From Oscillospiraceae bacterium CM (lineage in GTDB: Bacteria > Bacillota > Clostridia > Oscillospirales > Oscillospiraceae), in the NCBI GenBank assembly GCA_022870705.1, contig CP072107.1, forward strand, positions 1-64,000: a stretch of 64,000 nucleotides of DNA, given 5' to 3'. Below, one piece after another: positions 1 through 13,670 of the stretch. Position numbers and translations under genes: made by a program. How positions within the stretch are numbered: position 1 is the first letter of the stretch; each line of letters begins with the position of its first letter. Below the pieces are notes generated by a model. It saw only the letters and a list, made by a program, of their open reading frames with translations, was not told where the DNA came from and made no database searches.

Positions 1-1308
1 ATGAACTCAGCTGCCGATGTTTGGGGCAAAATTCTAAAAATACTGGGTAACGAGCTCACATCTACGGCGATCACGACCTGGTTTGACGATTGTACGGCTG
101 TTGAAATCGTCGATAACCGTCTTGTTATTCATACGCCTTCCAATTTCAAAAAAGATGTGATTGAAGGGCGTTTTTTAGGATCTGTCAAAAACGCATTGAA
201 TGAGCTGTTTTCAGGTGATTTTGATGTTCTCGTGCTGGGGGAAGGTGAGCTTGACGCCTTCAAGCAAAAAGAACCGTCCTTTGATCCTTCTGAAGAGGAA
301 TTTACGTTTGAGCGCTTTGTTGTCGGCAATTCCAACAAGTTTGCCCATGCCGCTGCGAAAGCTGTCGCCGAGGGACAGATAAAAAACTTCAATCCTCTCT
401 TTATCTATGGCGATTCCGGGCTCGGCAAAACGCATCTGCTGCACGCCATCCGTCACGCCGTCGCCAAAAAGCACCCGGAATATCATATCGTCTATGTTAA
501 GGGTGATGATTTCACGAACGAACTGATATTAGCGCTGCAGGTTGGCAAAAACGTGGAATTTCGCGAAAAGTATCGCGGTGCTGATTTGTTCTTAATGGAT
601 GATATTCAGTTTATAGCTGGAAAAATTCAGACACAGGAAGAATTTTTTCACACCTTCAACACCCTGTATGAAGCAAATCGTCAAATCGTTTTCACGTCTG
701 ACCGGCCACCTAATGAGATGACACGCTTGGAAGACCGCCTTAAAACCCGCTTCGAATCCGGCCTCTTGGCGGATATACAGCCGCCCGATTATGAAACACG
801 TATGGCGATCATCAAAAATAAAGCTGAGCAGCTCGGCATGTTCCTGCCAGACGATGTATCCGATTACATTGCCGAAAACATGACATCAAATGTCCGGCAG
901 ATCGAAGGCGCCGTTAAAAAAGTGATGGCTTACCGTGATCTGATGAACGACAGCATCACCGTCTCTTCCGTTGCTAAAGCCATCAAAGATATGTTTAAGG
1001 AAAAAACGGAATATATGCCCACGGCAGATCTCATAATTGATGAAACAGCCAAATTCTATTCCCTCACATCGGATGATTTGAAGGGGCAGCGACGGACAAA
1101 AAATACGGCGCAAGCCAGACAGGTATCAATGTACCTGATCCGCAAGCTGACGAACTTGTCCCTCAAGGACATTGGAGATCTCTATGAAGGCCGTGATCAT
1201 ACAACAGTTTTATCATCCATTCGCCGCATAGAGGATACTATGAAAGCCTCTTCTCCGTTTTCTCAGATGATCCGTGACATTACCGCCAATATCAATGCCC
1301 GAAACTAA
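1..1308 (+). CDS. dnaA: Chromosomal replication initiator DnaA
   Basis: 435-residue initiator ATPase that binds DnaA boxes and opens oriC. An N-terminal helicase-loading domain I and a short linker precede the AAA+ core. The core has Walker A GDSGLGKT at residues 137-144 and Walker B LFLMDD near 196-201. The C-terminal DNA-binding domain carries the family signature GRDHTTVL from residue 397. The length is normal for clostridial DnaA (about 440). The gene begins at base 1, so its promoter and any upstream DnaA-box clusters lie outside the window. The DnaA-box/AT-rich region that follows and then dnaN are the canonical neighbours. Identity is certain. Confidence 0.98.
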   Translation: MNSAADVWGKILKILGNELTSTAITTWFDDCTAVEIVDNRLVIHTPSNFKKDVIEGRFLGSVKNALNELFSGDFDVLVLGEGELDAFKQKEPSFDPSEEEFTFERFVVGNSNKFAHAAAKAVAEGQIKNFNPLFIYGDSGLGKTHLLHAIRHAVAKKHPEYHIVYVKGDDFTNELILALQVGKNVEFREKYRGADLFLMDDIQFIAGKIQTQEEFFHTFNTLYEANRQIVFTSDRPPNEMTRLEDRLKTRFESGLLADIQPPDYETRMAIIKNKAEQLGMFLPDDVSDYIAENMTSNVRQIEGAVKKVMAYRDLMNDSITVSSVAKAIKDMFKEKTEYMPTADLIIDETAKFYSLTSDDLKGQRRTKNTAQARQVSMYLIRKLTNLSLKDIGDLYEGRDHTTVLSSIRRIEDTMKASSPFSQMIRDITANINARN

Positions 1309-1495
1309 TTGTCCACAAATCTTCGTGCATTAATTGTTGACGTTTTGTGAATTCCCCGCGTTTGTGCTGATTTCATGTTTTTTGTGCTAAACTATCCACA
1401 TTGAGACCGTGCTGAAAAAGTGCGCAGTTGTCGTATAAATGGATGTTTTCCACATAATTTTGTACTACTGCTACTATTACTAAAAATATATATTA
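1309..1495 (+). other. oriC: oriC unwinding region: DnaA boxes, DnaA-trio-like tract, AT-rich element
   Basis: The 244-bp gap between dnaA and dnaN holds three DnaA-box-like 9-mers, each one mismatch from TTATCCACA: TTGTCCACA (1309-1317), CTATCCACA (1392-1400) and TTTTCCACA (1446-1454). Eight bases after the last box lies a run of trinucleotides at 1463-1482 (ACT/ATT/GCT type), followed directly by AT-rich sequence at 1483-1500. This order of box, short spacer, trios and AT-rich tract is that of the B. subtilis basal unwinding system. I infer that strand opening starts here. The upstream half of a bipartite origin, if present, is outside the window. Confidence 0.85.
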
Positions 1496-1552
1496 TATTC
1501 TTTCTGTCTGCCTTTTATGCAAAAAATTTGACGGACGGGGAAAGGACATACG

Positions 1553-2671
1553 ATGAAGTTTACGGTTGAAAAGAATCTTATACAGACAGCCATTTCTACA
1601 GCATCACGCGCTGCCGCCGTGAAAAGCGCCGTTCCGGCACTGGAGGGGCTGCTTGTTGAAGCAACGGACAATACCATCAAGATCTCCGGTTATGACTTAA
1701 AAACTGGGATATCAACGACTGTCCAGGCCGACGTCTTACAAGAGGGTAATATGGTTTTAAACGCGCGGCTGTTTGGAGAGATTATTCGAAAGCTCCCCGA
1801 TAATATCGTCACAGTTTCAGCCGACGACAATTACATGACAAAAATATCCTGTGGCATGAGTGATTTTCAGGTCCTCGGCACCCCGGCAAATGATTACCCC
1901 GATTTACCTGCCGTCGATTATCAAAATTCTCTTAAAATAACGGAGAAGAATCTGAAAAATATGATCGCGCAGACGAATTTCGCTGTCAGTGACAATGAGT
2001 CACGCCCTATTCACACAGGCGCACTGTTTGAAGCGGAGAACGGTGTATTGACGGTTGTTGCCGTTGACGGTTACAGGCTGGCGCTGCGGCGTGAAATGCT
2101 CAGTGTGCCGGCTGAGGCAAGTATGAATTTTGTTGTACCAGGAACGGCACTTAATGAAGTTGAAAAAATTCTCACTGATTCGGAGGAGGATGTCTCCATT
2201 TTACTGGGGACAAAGCACATCATTTTTGTGATTGGCGGGACAGTTCTGATTTCAAGACGTCTTGAAGGTGAATTCTTAAATTATAAAAATTCGATACCAC
2301 ATACAGAAAAATATAGCATTGATGCTGATCGGCGCGCCTTAGTGGACGCTGTTGAACGTGTTTCGCTAATTATCAGCGACAAGCTTAAAAGCCCAGTTCG
2401 CTGCATCTTTTCAGACGGCGTAATTCGATTTATGTCAAATACGGCGCTTGGCCGCGCCAGTGATGAATGCCCGGTTAAGGGTGACGGCGAGAATATGGAA
2501 ATCGGCTTTAACAACCGATATCTGCTGGACGCTCTGAAAGCCGCACCATCTGAACAAGTTCGCATTAATATTACCTCCGGCATTACGCCGTGTATCATTA
2601 TCCCGGCAGACGGCAGCAATAATTTTCTGTATATGATTCTGCCGGTTCGGTTAAAGGCTAATGAAAGTTAA
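1553..2671 (+). CDS. dnaN: DNA polymerase III beta subunit (sliding clamp)
   Basis: 372 residues, the family's usual length. The protein forms the ring-shaped dimer that tethers replicative polymerase to DNA and recruits MutS, ligase and other partners. The start [14 protein letters not shown] and the end LPVRLKAN, matching the conserved C-terminal M-P-(V/M)-R-L motif, are typical. The start has an AAAGGA ribosome site about ten bases upstream. It lies between the origin and the S4/recF genes, whose first start codon overlaps its end, suggesting coupled expression. Confidence 0.97.
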   Translation: MKFTVEKNLIQTAISTASRAAAVKSAVPALEGLLVEATDNTIKISGYDLKTGISTTVQADVLQEGNMVLNARLFGEIIRKLPDNIVTVSADDNYMTKISCGMSDFQVLGTPANDYPDLPAVDYQNSLKITEKNLKNMIAQTNFAVSDNESRPIHTGALFEAENGVLTVVAVDGYRLALRREMLSVPAEASMNFVVPGTALNEVEKILTDSEEDVSILLGTKHIIFVIGGTVLISRRLEGEFLNYKNSIPHTEKYSIDADRRALVDAVERVSLIISDKLKSPVRCIFSDGVIRFMSNTALGRASDECPVKGDGENMEIGFNNRYLLDALKAAPSEQVRINITSGITPCIIIPADGSNNFLYMILPVRLKANES

Positions 2672-2918
2672 GGTCAGAAAAATCAGGCCGGAAAATGGCC
2701 TTCCGGTCGCGATTACAGGTGAATTTATCCGTTTGGATGCGCTTTTAAAATTTGCATGCCTGGCACAGTCAGGCGGCGAGGCAAAACTTTTTATCCAAGA
2801 CGGTCTCGTTTCCGTCAACGGGGAAGTATGTCTGCAGCGCGGCAAAAAAATAAGGCCGGGAGAAACCGTGGCATTCGGAAAAACGATTTTAAATGTCATA
2901 GCCGAAAAAAAGGAATAA
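2661..2918 (+). CDS. rlbA: S4-domain RNA-binding protein (YaaA/RlbA type)
   Basis: 85-residue small S4-domain protein, the gene normally found between dnaN and recF in Firmicutes. The S4 fold covers most of the chain ([20 protein letters not shown], then a beta hairpin with [19 protein letters not shown]). The ATG lies inside the end of dnaN (11-bp overlap), and recF follows after two bases. Members are thought to bind ribosomal RNA and act in 50S assembly. The assignment rests on the domain and on synteny; the molecular role in this organism is inferred. Confidence 0.85.
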   Translation: MKVKVRKIRPENGLPVAITGEFIRLDALLKFACLAQSGGEAKLFIQDGLVSVNGEVCLQRGKKIRPGETVAFGKTILNVIAEKKE

Positions 2919-2920
2919 AA

Positions 2921-4030
2921 ATGGTTGTCAGAAAACTCAGGCTAGACGGTTTTCGGAATTATACAGACTTCACGGCCTGTTTTTCCGACCGCGTCAACAT
3001 CATAATCGGGAACAACGCGCAGGGTAAGACGAATCTGATTGAAGCCATTTGGTTTTTGACGCAAGGCCGGTCATTCCGCGCGCGCAACGACCGGGAGATG
3101 ATCGGCTTTGAGCGCAATGATGCGGTCATTTACGCCGATGTCACAACGCAGGGAAGAGACCAGACGATGGAAGCCCGTCTTTTGAGAGCTTCTCGTCGTC
3201 AGTTTTTTGTTAACAGCGTCAAATTAAAAACAGCTGCCGAGCTGTCCGGAAAGCTGCGCGCCGTACTTTTCTGCCCGGATGATTTAAACCTTGTCCGCGA
3301 TGGTGCCGCCGTTCGACGGCGTCTGATGGATGCCTGCCTTTGTCAGTTGCGGCCGCGCTATGCCGCAATTCTGGCCGAATTCAATCGTCTTTTGGAGCAT
3401 AAGACGAGAATTCTGAAGGACTATAAAATAAAACCATCTCTTCTGGACACATTAGACGATTTTGACGCGCGCCTAGCGGCATTGGGCGCCGAGCTGATCC
3501 ACTACAGGTCAGCTTTTTCATCACGTCTTTCCGAGAAAGCCTCCGCCATTCATTTTGATTTCAGCGGCGGCGTTGAAAAACTGACCATAACATACCGCAC
3601 GGTGAAAACCATCACCGATGTGACAAAAAAACCAGAGCAGTTGTTAAACCAGCTGCTGGCCCATCAGCAAGAACACCGACGAGCGGAGCTTGAATCCGGC
3701 ACGTGCCTCTCCGGCGCGCATAAGGACGATTTGGAAATTCATATTAACGGTCAGGCTGCCCGATGCTATGCCTCGCAGGGGCAAGCACGCACAGCGGCTT
3801 TATCGATTAAGCTTGCCGAGCGCGACATTCATTTTCACGACAGCGGTGAGCATCCCATCCTACTGCTTGACGATGTCCTATCTGAGCTTGACAGAAGCCG
3901 GCAGCAATATGTTCTAAACCATATACATGACGGCCAGGTATTTATAACATGCTGTGAGGATGCCCGCATCGGTCTTGAGACAGGCGGCCGCCTTTTGCAT
4001 ATTGCCGGCGGCGAACTTACAGGCAGCTGA
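2921..4030 (+). CDS. recF: DNA replication and repair protein RecF
   Basis: 369 residues from the ATG at 2921, chosen because MVVRKLRLDGFRNY matches the normal RecF start. A longer open frame running back into the S4 gene has no support. RecF is an SMC-like ATPase that helps RecO/RecR load RecA on gapped DNA. Walker A GNNAQGKT is at residues 30-37, an ABC signature-like LSGAHKDD lies in the C-terminal half, and Walker B ILLLDDVLSELD follows near residue 315. It sits in the standard order S4-recF-remB-gyrB. Confidence 0.96.
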   Translation: MVVRKLRLDGFRNYTDFTACFSDRVNIIIGNNAQGKTNLIEAIWFLTQGRSFRARNDREMIGFERNDAVIYADVTTQGRDQTMEARLLRASRRQFFVNSVKLKTAAELSGKLRAVLFCPDDLNLVRDGAAVRRRLMDACLCQLRPRYAAILAEFNRLLEHKTRILKDYKIKPSLLDTLDDFDARLAALGAELIHYRSAFSSRLSEKASAIHFDFSGGVEKLTITYRTVKTITDVTKKPEQLLNQLLAHQQEHRRAELESGTCLSGAHKDDLEIHINGQAARCYASQGQARTAALSIKLAERDIHFHDSGEHPILLLDDVLSELDRSRQQYVLNHIHDGQVFITCCEDARIGLETGGRLLHIAGGELTGS

Positions 4031-4111
4031 GGGTTATGGAAACGGCCGTGTTGATACCAGAACAGCGGACGCTTAATCTTATAAGCAAATTCGGAAAAGG
4101 ATGATCGGCTG

Positions 4112-6344
<2,233 letters not shown>

Positions 6345-6373
6345 GCGAAATTCCCGAGAAAGGCTTGATATAA

Positions 6374-8902
6374 ATGGCACGTAAGGACAGTGACCAGTCC
6401 GATATCCTGTTTCCAGATCAGAAAATCGTCGTCTCACCGCTTGTGGATGAGATGCAGAATTCGTATATCGATTACGCCATGTCGGTTATCGTCGGCAGGG
6501 CGCTCCCCGATGTGCGGGACGGTCTAAAGCCGGTGCACCGGCGCATCCTTTACTCGATGTATGAGGATAATCTGACGAGTGATAAGCCTTTTAGAAAATC
6601 GGCTACCGCTGTCGGTAATGTGCTTGGCCGATATCATCCGCATGGCGATGCGTCTGTTTACGATGCACTCGTCCGACTGGCGCAGGATTTTTCCATGCGC
6701 TATACGTTGGTTGACGGCCACGGCAACTTCGGCTCAATTGATGGGGACCCGCCGGCGGCTTACCGGTACACGGAAGCGCGCATGTCGAAGATATCAAACG
6801 AGCTTTTGCGTGACATCGAGAAAGAAACAGTTGACTGGGCCGCAAACTATGATGAAACGAGGAAGGAACCGCGCGTTGTTCCCAGCCGGTTTCCGAATCT
6901 GCTCGTTAATGGTTCTTCGGGCATCGCCGTCGGCATGACGACGAATATTCCACCGCATAACCTCCGCGAGGTTATTGACGCCGCTGTCAGCGTCATCCGC
7001 AACCCGGAAGCGGAGCTTGACGAGTTGATGGAGTATATCAAAGGGCCTGATTTTCCCACGAAAGGGATCATCATGGGCAGAGTCGGCATTCGCGCCGCCT
7101 ATGCCACGGGGCGGGGCCGGATTCACGTCCGCGCGCGCACGGAGATGGAGGAGTTCTCGCAAGGGAGAACACGCATCATTGTGACGGAATTGCCGTATAT
7201 GGTCAACAAAGCGCGCCTCATTGAGGCGATTGCCGAGCTTGTTAAGAATAAAAGAATTGATGGAATTTCCGCATTGCGTGACGAGTCTGACCGTGACGGG
7301 ATGCGCATTGTCATTGAGCTCAAGCGAGATGCCAACGCGCAGGTTGTTTTAAATCGGCTTTACGCGTCAACACAGATGCAGACAACGTTTGCCATCGTGC
7401 TGCTTGCGCTTGTCGAAGATCAGTCACAGCCCCGCATCCTGTCTTTAAAGCAGATCCTGGACGAATATATTGCTTTTCAAAGAGAGGTTCTCCGCCGACG
7501 GACGGAATTTGACCTGAAAAAGGCGCGGGAGCGCGCGCATCTGCTCGAAGGGCTGCGCATCGCGGTTGACAATATTGACGAGGTTATTCGCATTATCCGC
7601 GCAAGCTATAACGACGCCAGAGAGCGCCTGATGGAGCGCTTTAGCCTGTCCGAGGTTCAGGCACAGGCGATCCTTGAAATGCAGCTGCGCCGTCTTCAGG
7701 GCCTTGAGCGCGAAAAAATCGAGAGCGAATATCAGGAGCTCATGGAGAAGATTGCCTACTTCCTCCGTCTTTTATCCGAGGAAGAGCTTATGAAATCCGT
7801 TTTGATTGATGAGCTGACGGAAATCCGTGACAAATACGGCGACGACCGCCGGACGGAAATCGCCGTTGTTGAAGACGAGATCGATATTGAAGACCTCATT
7901 GATGAGGAGGAGTGTGTTTACACGCTCACAAACGGCGGCTATATCAAGCGGATGCCCGCCAACACGTATAGAGCGCAGAAGCGTGGCGGGCGCGGCATCA
8001 CGGCGATGACGACAAGAGATGAAGACTATGTCGAAACGGTCTTTACCGCCTCGACGCATGATTATATTCTCTTCTTTACGAATTTTGGGAAAGCTTATCG
8101 CAAAAAGGGTTATCTGATACCGGAGGCCGGGCGGCAGGCAAAGGGGACGAATATTGTCAACATCCTGCCAATGCAGCCGGGAGAAAAGGTGTCCGCTATG
8201 ATCCGCGTACGGAATTTTGAAGAGGAAATCTACCTTGTTATGATTACACGGGGCGGCACCGTTAAAAGGATGCGGATGGCCGAATTAAAAAACATCCGTA
8301 ATATTGGCATCCGGGCAATCACGCTTGACGAAGATGATGAGCTCATCTCCGTCCGCGATACGGACGGTCTGCAGAAAATTCTGATCGCTACGCACGATGG
8401 TATGGCCATTTGCTTTTGTGAAACGGACCTGCGCCCTATGGGGCGAACGGCGGCCGGTGTCCGCGGCATTCGTCTGCGGCAAGGAGACTACTGTGTCGGC
8501 GCAGCTAGAACGCGCGAGGGCGGCGCGCTGCTAACGGTTACCGAAAAGGGATACGGCAAAAGAACACCAATTGACGAATACCTCCGCGGCGTCGTCTGTG
8601 AAGGCGCTGAGCGGGCGGCCCAAAACCGTGGCGGTATCGGCCTGAAAAATTACAATATAGCAGATAAGACCGGCAAGGTCGCCGCTGTTAAGGTTGTTGA
8701 CGACAATGACGACGTATTGATCATATCAGACGATGGGACGATCATTCGAATGGCAGCTGCCGATATCAGCGTTTACAGCCGGGCGACGATGGGCGTTAAG
8801 CTCATGCGCATTGGCGACGACGCGCGTGTTATTTCCATTGCTCGGACGGATAAGGAAGAAGATATCGGCACGGATGACATCGGTGCCGAGGAAGAGATAT
8901 GA
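6374..8902 (+). CDS. gyrA: DNA gyrase subunit A
   Basis: 842 residues, normal length. It has a winged-helix/tower breakage-reunion domain, catalytic Tyr132 in YRYTEARM, a coiled coil near 440-490 and the C-terminal beta-pinwheel that wraps DNA. The GyrA-box-like QKRGGRG motif is near 537. In the quinolone-resistance region [10 protein letters not shown], the residue equivalent to E. coli Ser83 is Ala93, followed by Ser94; Asp97 (E. coli Asp87) is kept. The rnhA start overlaps the stop by four bases (ATGA). Confidence 0.98.
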   Translation: MARKDSDQSDILFPDQKIVVSPLVDEMQNSYIDYAMSVIVGRALPDVRDGLKPVHRRILYSMYEDNLTSDKPFRKSATAVGNVLGRYHPHGDASVYDALVRLAQDFSMRYTLVDGHGNFGSIDGDPPAAYRYTEARMSKISNELLRDIEKETVDWAANYDETRKEPRVVPSRFPNLLVNGSSGIAVGMTTNIPPHNLREVIDAAVSVIRNPEAELDELMEYIKGPDFPTKGIIMGRVGIRAAYATGRGRIHVRARTEMEEFSQGRTRIIVTELPYMVNKARLIEAIAELVKNKRIDGISALRDESDRDGMRIVIELKRDANAQVVLNRLYASTQMQTTFAIVLLALVEDQSQPRILSLKQILDEYIAFQREVLRRRTEFDLKKARERAHLLEGLRIAVDNIDEVIRIIRASYNDARERLMERFSLSEVQAQAILEMQLRRLQGLEREKIESEYQELMEKIAYFLRLLSEEELMKSVLIDELTEIRDKYGDDRRTEIAVVEDEIDIEDLIDEEECVYTLTNGGYIKRMPANTYRAQKRGGRGITAMTTRDEDYVETVFTASTHDYILFFTNFGKAYRKKGYLIPEAGRQAKGTNIVNILPMQPGEKVSAMIRVRNFEEEIYLVMITRGGTVKRMRMAELKNIRNIGIRAITLDEDDELISVRDTDGLQKILIATHDGMAICFCETDLRPMGRTAAGVRGIRLRQGDYCVGAARTREGGALLTVTEKGYGKRTPIDEYLRGVVCEGAERAAQNRGGIGLKNYNIADKTGKVAAVKVVDDNDDVLIISDDGTIIRMAAADISVYSRATMGVKLMRIGDDARVISIARTDKEEDIGTDDIGAEEEI

Positions 8903-9336
8903 AAAAGGTCACAATCTATACGGATGGGGCCTGTAGCGGCAACCCTGGCCCTGGAGGATGGGGGGCGATTTTGAGATACGGGGAGAAGGAAAAAGAGCTC
9001 TCCGGCGGCGCCCCTGAGACGACGAATAACCGGATGGAACTATCAGGTGTAATTGCGGCCTTGCAGGCACTGCACGAACCATGCCAGGTCGACTTATACA
9101 CCGACTCTCAGTATGTTGTCAATGCCGTCAACGAGGGCTGGCTGACGAACTGGCAGAAGCGTGGCTGGCGACGACGCGATGGGGAAGTCAAAAACGTCGA
9201 TCTCTGGCTGACGCTGATTCCACTTCTCGAAACGCATAATGTCTCATTTATCTGGGTCAAAGGGCACGCCGAGAATGAATTTAACAACCGGTGTGACGCG
9301 CTTGCTGTAGCCGAGCGGCTGAAAATAGCAAACTAG
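8899..9336 (+). CDS. rnhA: Ribonuclease HI
   Basis: 145 residues, a compact bacterial RNase HI that cuts the RNA strand of RNA-DNA hybrids. It carries the opening [16 protein letters not shown] with the first catalytic Asp, a Glu in [10 protein letters not shown], an Asp in YTDSQYVV and the late CDALA Asp, so the DEDD set is complete. The basic-protrusion region [15 protein letters not shown] is present. The ATG overlaps the gyrA stop, so it is likely translated by coupling and ends the origin operon before a strong hairpin. Confidence 0.97.
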   Translation: MKKVTIYTDGACSGNPGPGGWGAILRYGEKEKELSGGAPETTNNRMELSGVIAALQALHEPCQVDLYTDSQYVVNAVNEGWLTNWQKRGWRRRDGEVKNVDLWLTLIPLLETHNVSFIWVKGHAENEFNNRCDALAVAERLKIAN

Positions 9337-9338
9337 AA

Positions 9339-9369
9339 ATACCCCCAAAGCAAGCAGCTTTGGGGGTAT
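9339..9369. terminator. Hairpin between convergent rnhA and atpC
   Basis: A 13-bp perfect stem (ATACCCCCAAAGC / GCTTTGGGGGTAT) with a five-base loop sits between the convergent ends of rnhA and the ATP synthase operon. The U-tract is weak on both sides, but the position and strength suggest a bidirectional terminator. Confidence 0.75.
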
Positions 9370-9391
9370 GACTATTTAATTCTTAAAACGC

Positions 9392-9805
9392 CTACACTTT
9401 ATCCCGGCCTTTGGTGACCTGGAGTCGGGCCATGGCGCGGGCGAGGGCGAGCTTGGACTGGCGGTATTCCTGCATGCTCTGCTGCTGGCGCAGGCGCTCC
9501 TCGGCGCGCAGGCGCGCCTCCTCGGCGCGGGCCTCGTCGATATCCTCCGGCTTTTCACAGGCTTGGACATAGACGAGCACGCCGCCGTGGCGAACCTCCA
9601 GGAAGCCCTCGGAGTTGAAGACCTCGCGTGTTTCTGTCGGCGTCTTCACATAAAGCGTTCCGACGGCAATCGGCATGACGAGCGGGGCGTGGTCAGCCAG
9701 AAAGGAGAAACGCCCGTCCGTCGTCGTCACCGTCAGGACCTCGGCGTCGCCGTCAAAAAACTGCTTTTCCGGCGTCAGTATCTTCAGATTGAACAGTTTG
9801 GCCAT
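9392..9805 (-). CDS. atpC: ATP synthase F1 epsilon subunit
   Basis: 137 residues from the ATG at 9805 (MAKLFNLKILTPEKQFFDG), the usual epsilon start and length. A longer in-frame start at 9847 has no ribosome site. Epsilon is the central-stalk subunit that couples gamma to the c-ring and can inhibit ATP hydrolysis. The N-terminal beta-sandwich is followed by a C-terminal helical hairpin very rich in Glu, Arg and Ala (about residues 90-137). It is the last gene of the operon. A GC-rich hairpin (9850-9880) separates it from atpD. Confidence 0.93.
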   Translation of the reverse strand: MAKLFNLKILTPEKQFFDGDAEVLTVTTTDGRFSFLADHAPLVMPIAVGTLYVKTPTETREVFNSEGFLEVRHGGVLVYVQACEKPEDIDEARAEEARLRAEERLRQQQSMQEYRQSKLALARAMARLQVTKGRDKV

Positions 9806-9882
9806 TTGTTCCGTCCGTTCCGCCGCCGCGCTGCGGCTGAGATTCATTGCGCGGTATCGGGGGGCGCGTGCCCCCCGCTTTG

Positions 9883-11277
<1,395 letters not shown>

Positions 11278-12153
11278 TTACCTGTCTCCTTTTCTAAGGA
11301 TTTCAGCCGCACCGGTAATCTCGGCTATCTCGTTGGTGATGGCGCTCTGCCGCGCCAGGTTGTATTTCGTCCGCAGGCTCTTGAGCATGTCCTGCGCGTT
11401 CGTCGTTGCACTGTGCATCGCGTTCATCCGCGCAAAGTGCTCGCTCGCGTACGCCTGTACCATGACCCCGAACAGAATGCCGAGGATATACTGCGGTATG
11501 AGAAGGTCAAACAGCTCCTGCGGCGTCGGGTGATACATGATGTCCGCCAGCGTTTCTGCGTCGGCGATATTGCTGTAATCGTCCAGCCGGATCGGCAATA
11601 GCCGCCGTTCCACCGGCCTGTTCTTCGTCGCCCCGTAAAACGACGTGTACACAAGGCGCACCTCGTCCGTCTTCCCGCTGTCGTACAGCGCCATCACGTC
11701 GCGCACCAGCATGCGCGCCCGCGTCAGCGCCGGGTCCTGCGCGATGCCCAGATACGTCACGTCCGGCACCATCGACCGCGCGTTGAAAAAGTCCTCCGCC
11801 GTGTTCCCGATTGTTAAAATCGAGTGATTCGGGTGCTCTTCAATGTGACGCAGCGCCAGATTCAAAACGTTTGAATTGTACGAGCCGCACAGACCCTTGT
11901 CGCCCGAGATGACGATGTAGGTGCAGTGCCCGCCCGCCGGGACGTCCTTCAGGTACGGGTGCGATACGCCCTGCGCGGTGACCAGAATCTCTTTCATCGT
12001 CTTTTGGACGTGGTCAAAGTACCGGTGATTCTGTTCAATATGACTCATGACCCGCTTCATCCGGGTCGACGAGACCATTTCCATGGCCCCCGTGATTTTT
12101 TTCGTCTGTTCGACGGCGGCGATGTGATGGCGTATCTCGGTAGGGCTCGCCAT
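11278..12153 (-). CDS. atpG: ATP synthase F1 gamma subunit
   Basis: 291 residues. This is the rotating central shaft, with a long N-terminal helix (MASPTEIRHHIAAVEQTKKI), a Rossmann-like middle with SGDKGLCGSYN, and the conserved C-terminal helix ending ARQSAITNEIAEITGAAEIL. All hallmarks are present. The start codon overlaps the atpA stop (TAATG), indicating tight translational coupling. Confidence 0.96.
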   Translation of the reverse strand: MASPTEIRHHIAAVEQTKKITGAMEMVSSTRMKRVMSHIEQNHRYFDHVQKTMKEILVTAQGVSHPYLKDVPAGGHCTYIVISGDKGLCGSYNSNVLNLALRHIEEHPNHSILTIGNTAEDFFNARSMVPDVTYLGIAQDPALTRARMLVRDVMALYDSGKTDEVRLVYTSFYGATKNRPVERRLLPIRLDDYSNIADAETLADIMYHPTPQELFDLLIPQYILGILFGVMVQAYASEHFARMNAMHSATTNAQDMLKSLRTKYNLARQSAITNEIAEITGAAEILRKGDR

Positions 12154-13661
12154 TACTTCTCCCCGCTTTCCGCCGCAAACCGCTCAAAGCTGCGCAGAAG
12201 GTCTGTCTTGTCGTTGTCCGTCAGCTGGCCCGTCTTGTCGATGCTGTTCATCACGTTTGCCGCGTTCTGATGCAGATACGCCAGCAAATTCGCCCGCACC
12301 TTGTCAACGTCCCGCTTGTCAAACGATGTGAACACGCCGTTTGACACAGCCAGCAATATCGCCGTCTGCTCCGACAGGGAAAACAGCTGATCCTGCTTCT
12401 GCTTTAACAGCTCCATCAGGCGCTCGCCGTTTTTGAGCATGTTTGCCGTCGCCGTATCAATGTCGGCACCAAACTGTGCGAACACCGCCATTTCGCGGTA
12501 CTGCGCAACGTCCAGACGCAGGCTGCCCGAAACGGCCCGCATCGCCTTGTGCTGCGCCGAACGGCCGACGCGCGAGACCGACAGGCCCACGTTGATAGCC
12601 GGGCGCATGCCCGCGTTGAACAGCTCGCTTTCCAGATAAATCTGGCCGTCTGTGATCGAGATGACGTTCGTCGGAATATATGCCGAAATGTCGCCCGCCA
12701 TCGTCTCAACGATCGGCAGCGCCGTTAAGGAGCCGCCGCCCAGCTCGTCGCTCAGCTTCGCCGAGCGCTCTAAAAGACGGCTGTGCAGATAGAAAACGTC
12801 GCCGGGGTACGCCTCACGGCCCGACGGACGGCGCAACAGGAGCGACATCGCTCTGTATGCCACCGCGTGCTTACTCAGGTCGTCGTACACGACGAGCACG
12901 TCCTTGCCGCTGTACATAAACTCTTCCGCCACGGCGCACGCCGCGTACGGTGCAATGTATTGCATCGCCGCCGCGTCGCTGCCGAAGGCAGCCACGATCA
13001 CCGTGTTCTCCAAAGCGCCGGCTTTCTCCAGCATGTGCACAAGGCCCGACACCGTCGAGGCCTTCTGGCCGATCGCGCAGTACACACAGTACACGCCGCG
13101 CCCTTTTTGGTTCATAATCGCCGACAGGGCGATCGATGTCTTGCCCGTCTGGCGGTCGCCGATAATCAGCTCGCGCTGGCCGCGGCCGATCGGTATCATA
13201 CTGTCGACCGATAAAATGCCCGTCTCCAGCGCTGTGTCGACCGGTGCGCGCTGCATGATCGTCGGTGCCGGCGATTCAATCGGGCGGAATTTCGTCGTCT
13301 TGAGTTCGCCCTTGCCGTCCAGCGGGCGGCCGATCGGGTCAATCACGCGGCCGAGAAGCTCCTCGCCCACGCACACCTCCGCTACGCGCCCTGTCGGCCG
13401 CACAACGCTCGATGTCGATACCTTGCCGCCTAAAAGCGCCGCGCCGACGCCCCCTAAATGCAGGTCCAGCGTCAGACCGACGGCCCCGCCGTCAAATTCC
13501 AGAAGCTCGCCGTAGCGGCTTTGTGACAGCCCCTTGATCTGGACGATATTGTCGCTGAAGCTTTCAACCTCGCCGTACTCGTAGACTGCCGTGTCCGGCT
13601 CGGCCGTCGTCACCCGTTGTTTTAAAAACGCGCCGACAGTTGCAAAAGAAGAATCAATCAT
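12153..13661 (-). CDS. atpA: ATP synthase F1 alpha subunit
   Basis: 502 residues, the regulatory nucleotide-binding subunit of F1. It has Walker A GDRQTGKTS and the arginine finger in VSRVGRSAQ. The start has a GAGGTGA site at good spacing. The N-terminal helical segment that normally contacts the delta N-terminal domain is present, although the delta subunit encoded just upstream lacks that domain. In many F-ATPases the arginine-finger motif reads VSRVGGAAQ; here GG-A is replaced by GR-S, a mild change. Confidence 0.97.
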   Translation of the reverse strand: MIDSSFATVGAFLKQRVTTAEPDTAVYEYGEVESFSDNIVQIKGLSQSRYGELLEFDGGAVGLTLDLHLGGVGAALLGGKVSTSSVVRPTGRVAEVCVGEELLGRVIDPIGRPLDGKGELKTTKFRPIESPAPTIMQRAPVDTALETGILSVDSMIPIGRGQRELIIGDRQTGKTSIALSAIMNQKGRGVYCVYCAIGQKASTVSGLVHMLEKAGALENTVIVAAFGSDAAAMQYIAPYAACAVAEEFMYSGKDVLVVYDDLSKHAVAYRAMSLLLRRPSGREAYPGDVFYLHSRLLERSAKLSDELGGGSLTALPIVETMAGDISAYIPTNVISITDGQIYLESELFNAGMRPAINVGLSVSRVGRSAQHKAMRAVSGSLRLDVAQYREMAVFAQFGADIDTATANMLKNGERLMELLKQKQDQLFSLSEQTAILLAVSNGVFTSFDKRDVDKVRANLLAYLHQNAANVMNSIDKTGQLTDNDKTDLLRSFERFAAESGEK

Positions 13662-13670
13662 CTATTCACC

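Noticed and set aside
4036-4104. 22-codon frame between recF and remB with an ATG
   Set aside because: No ribosome site, no recognisable sequence, and it overlaps the remB leader; likely chance.
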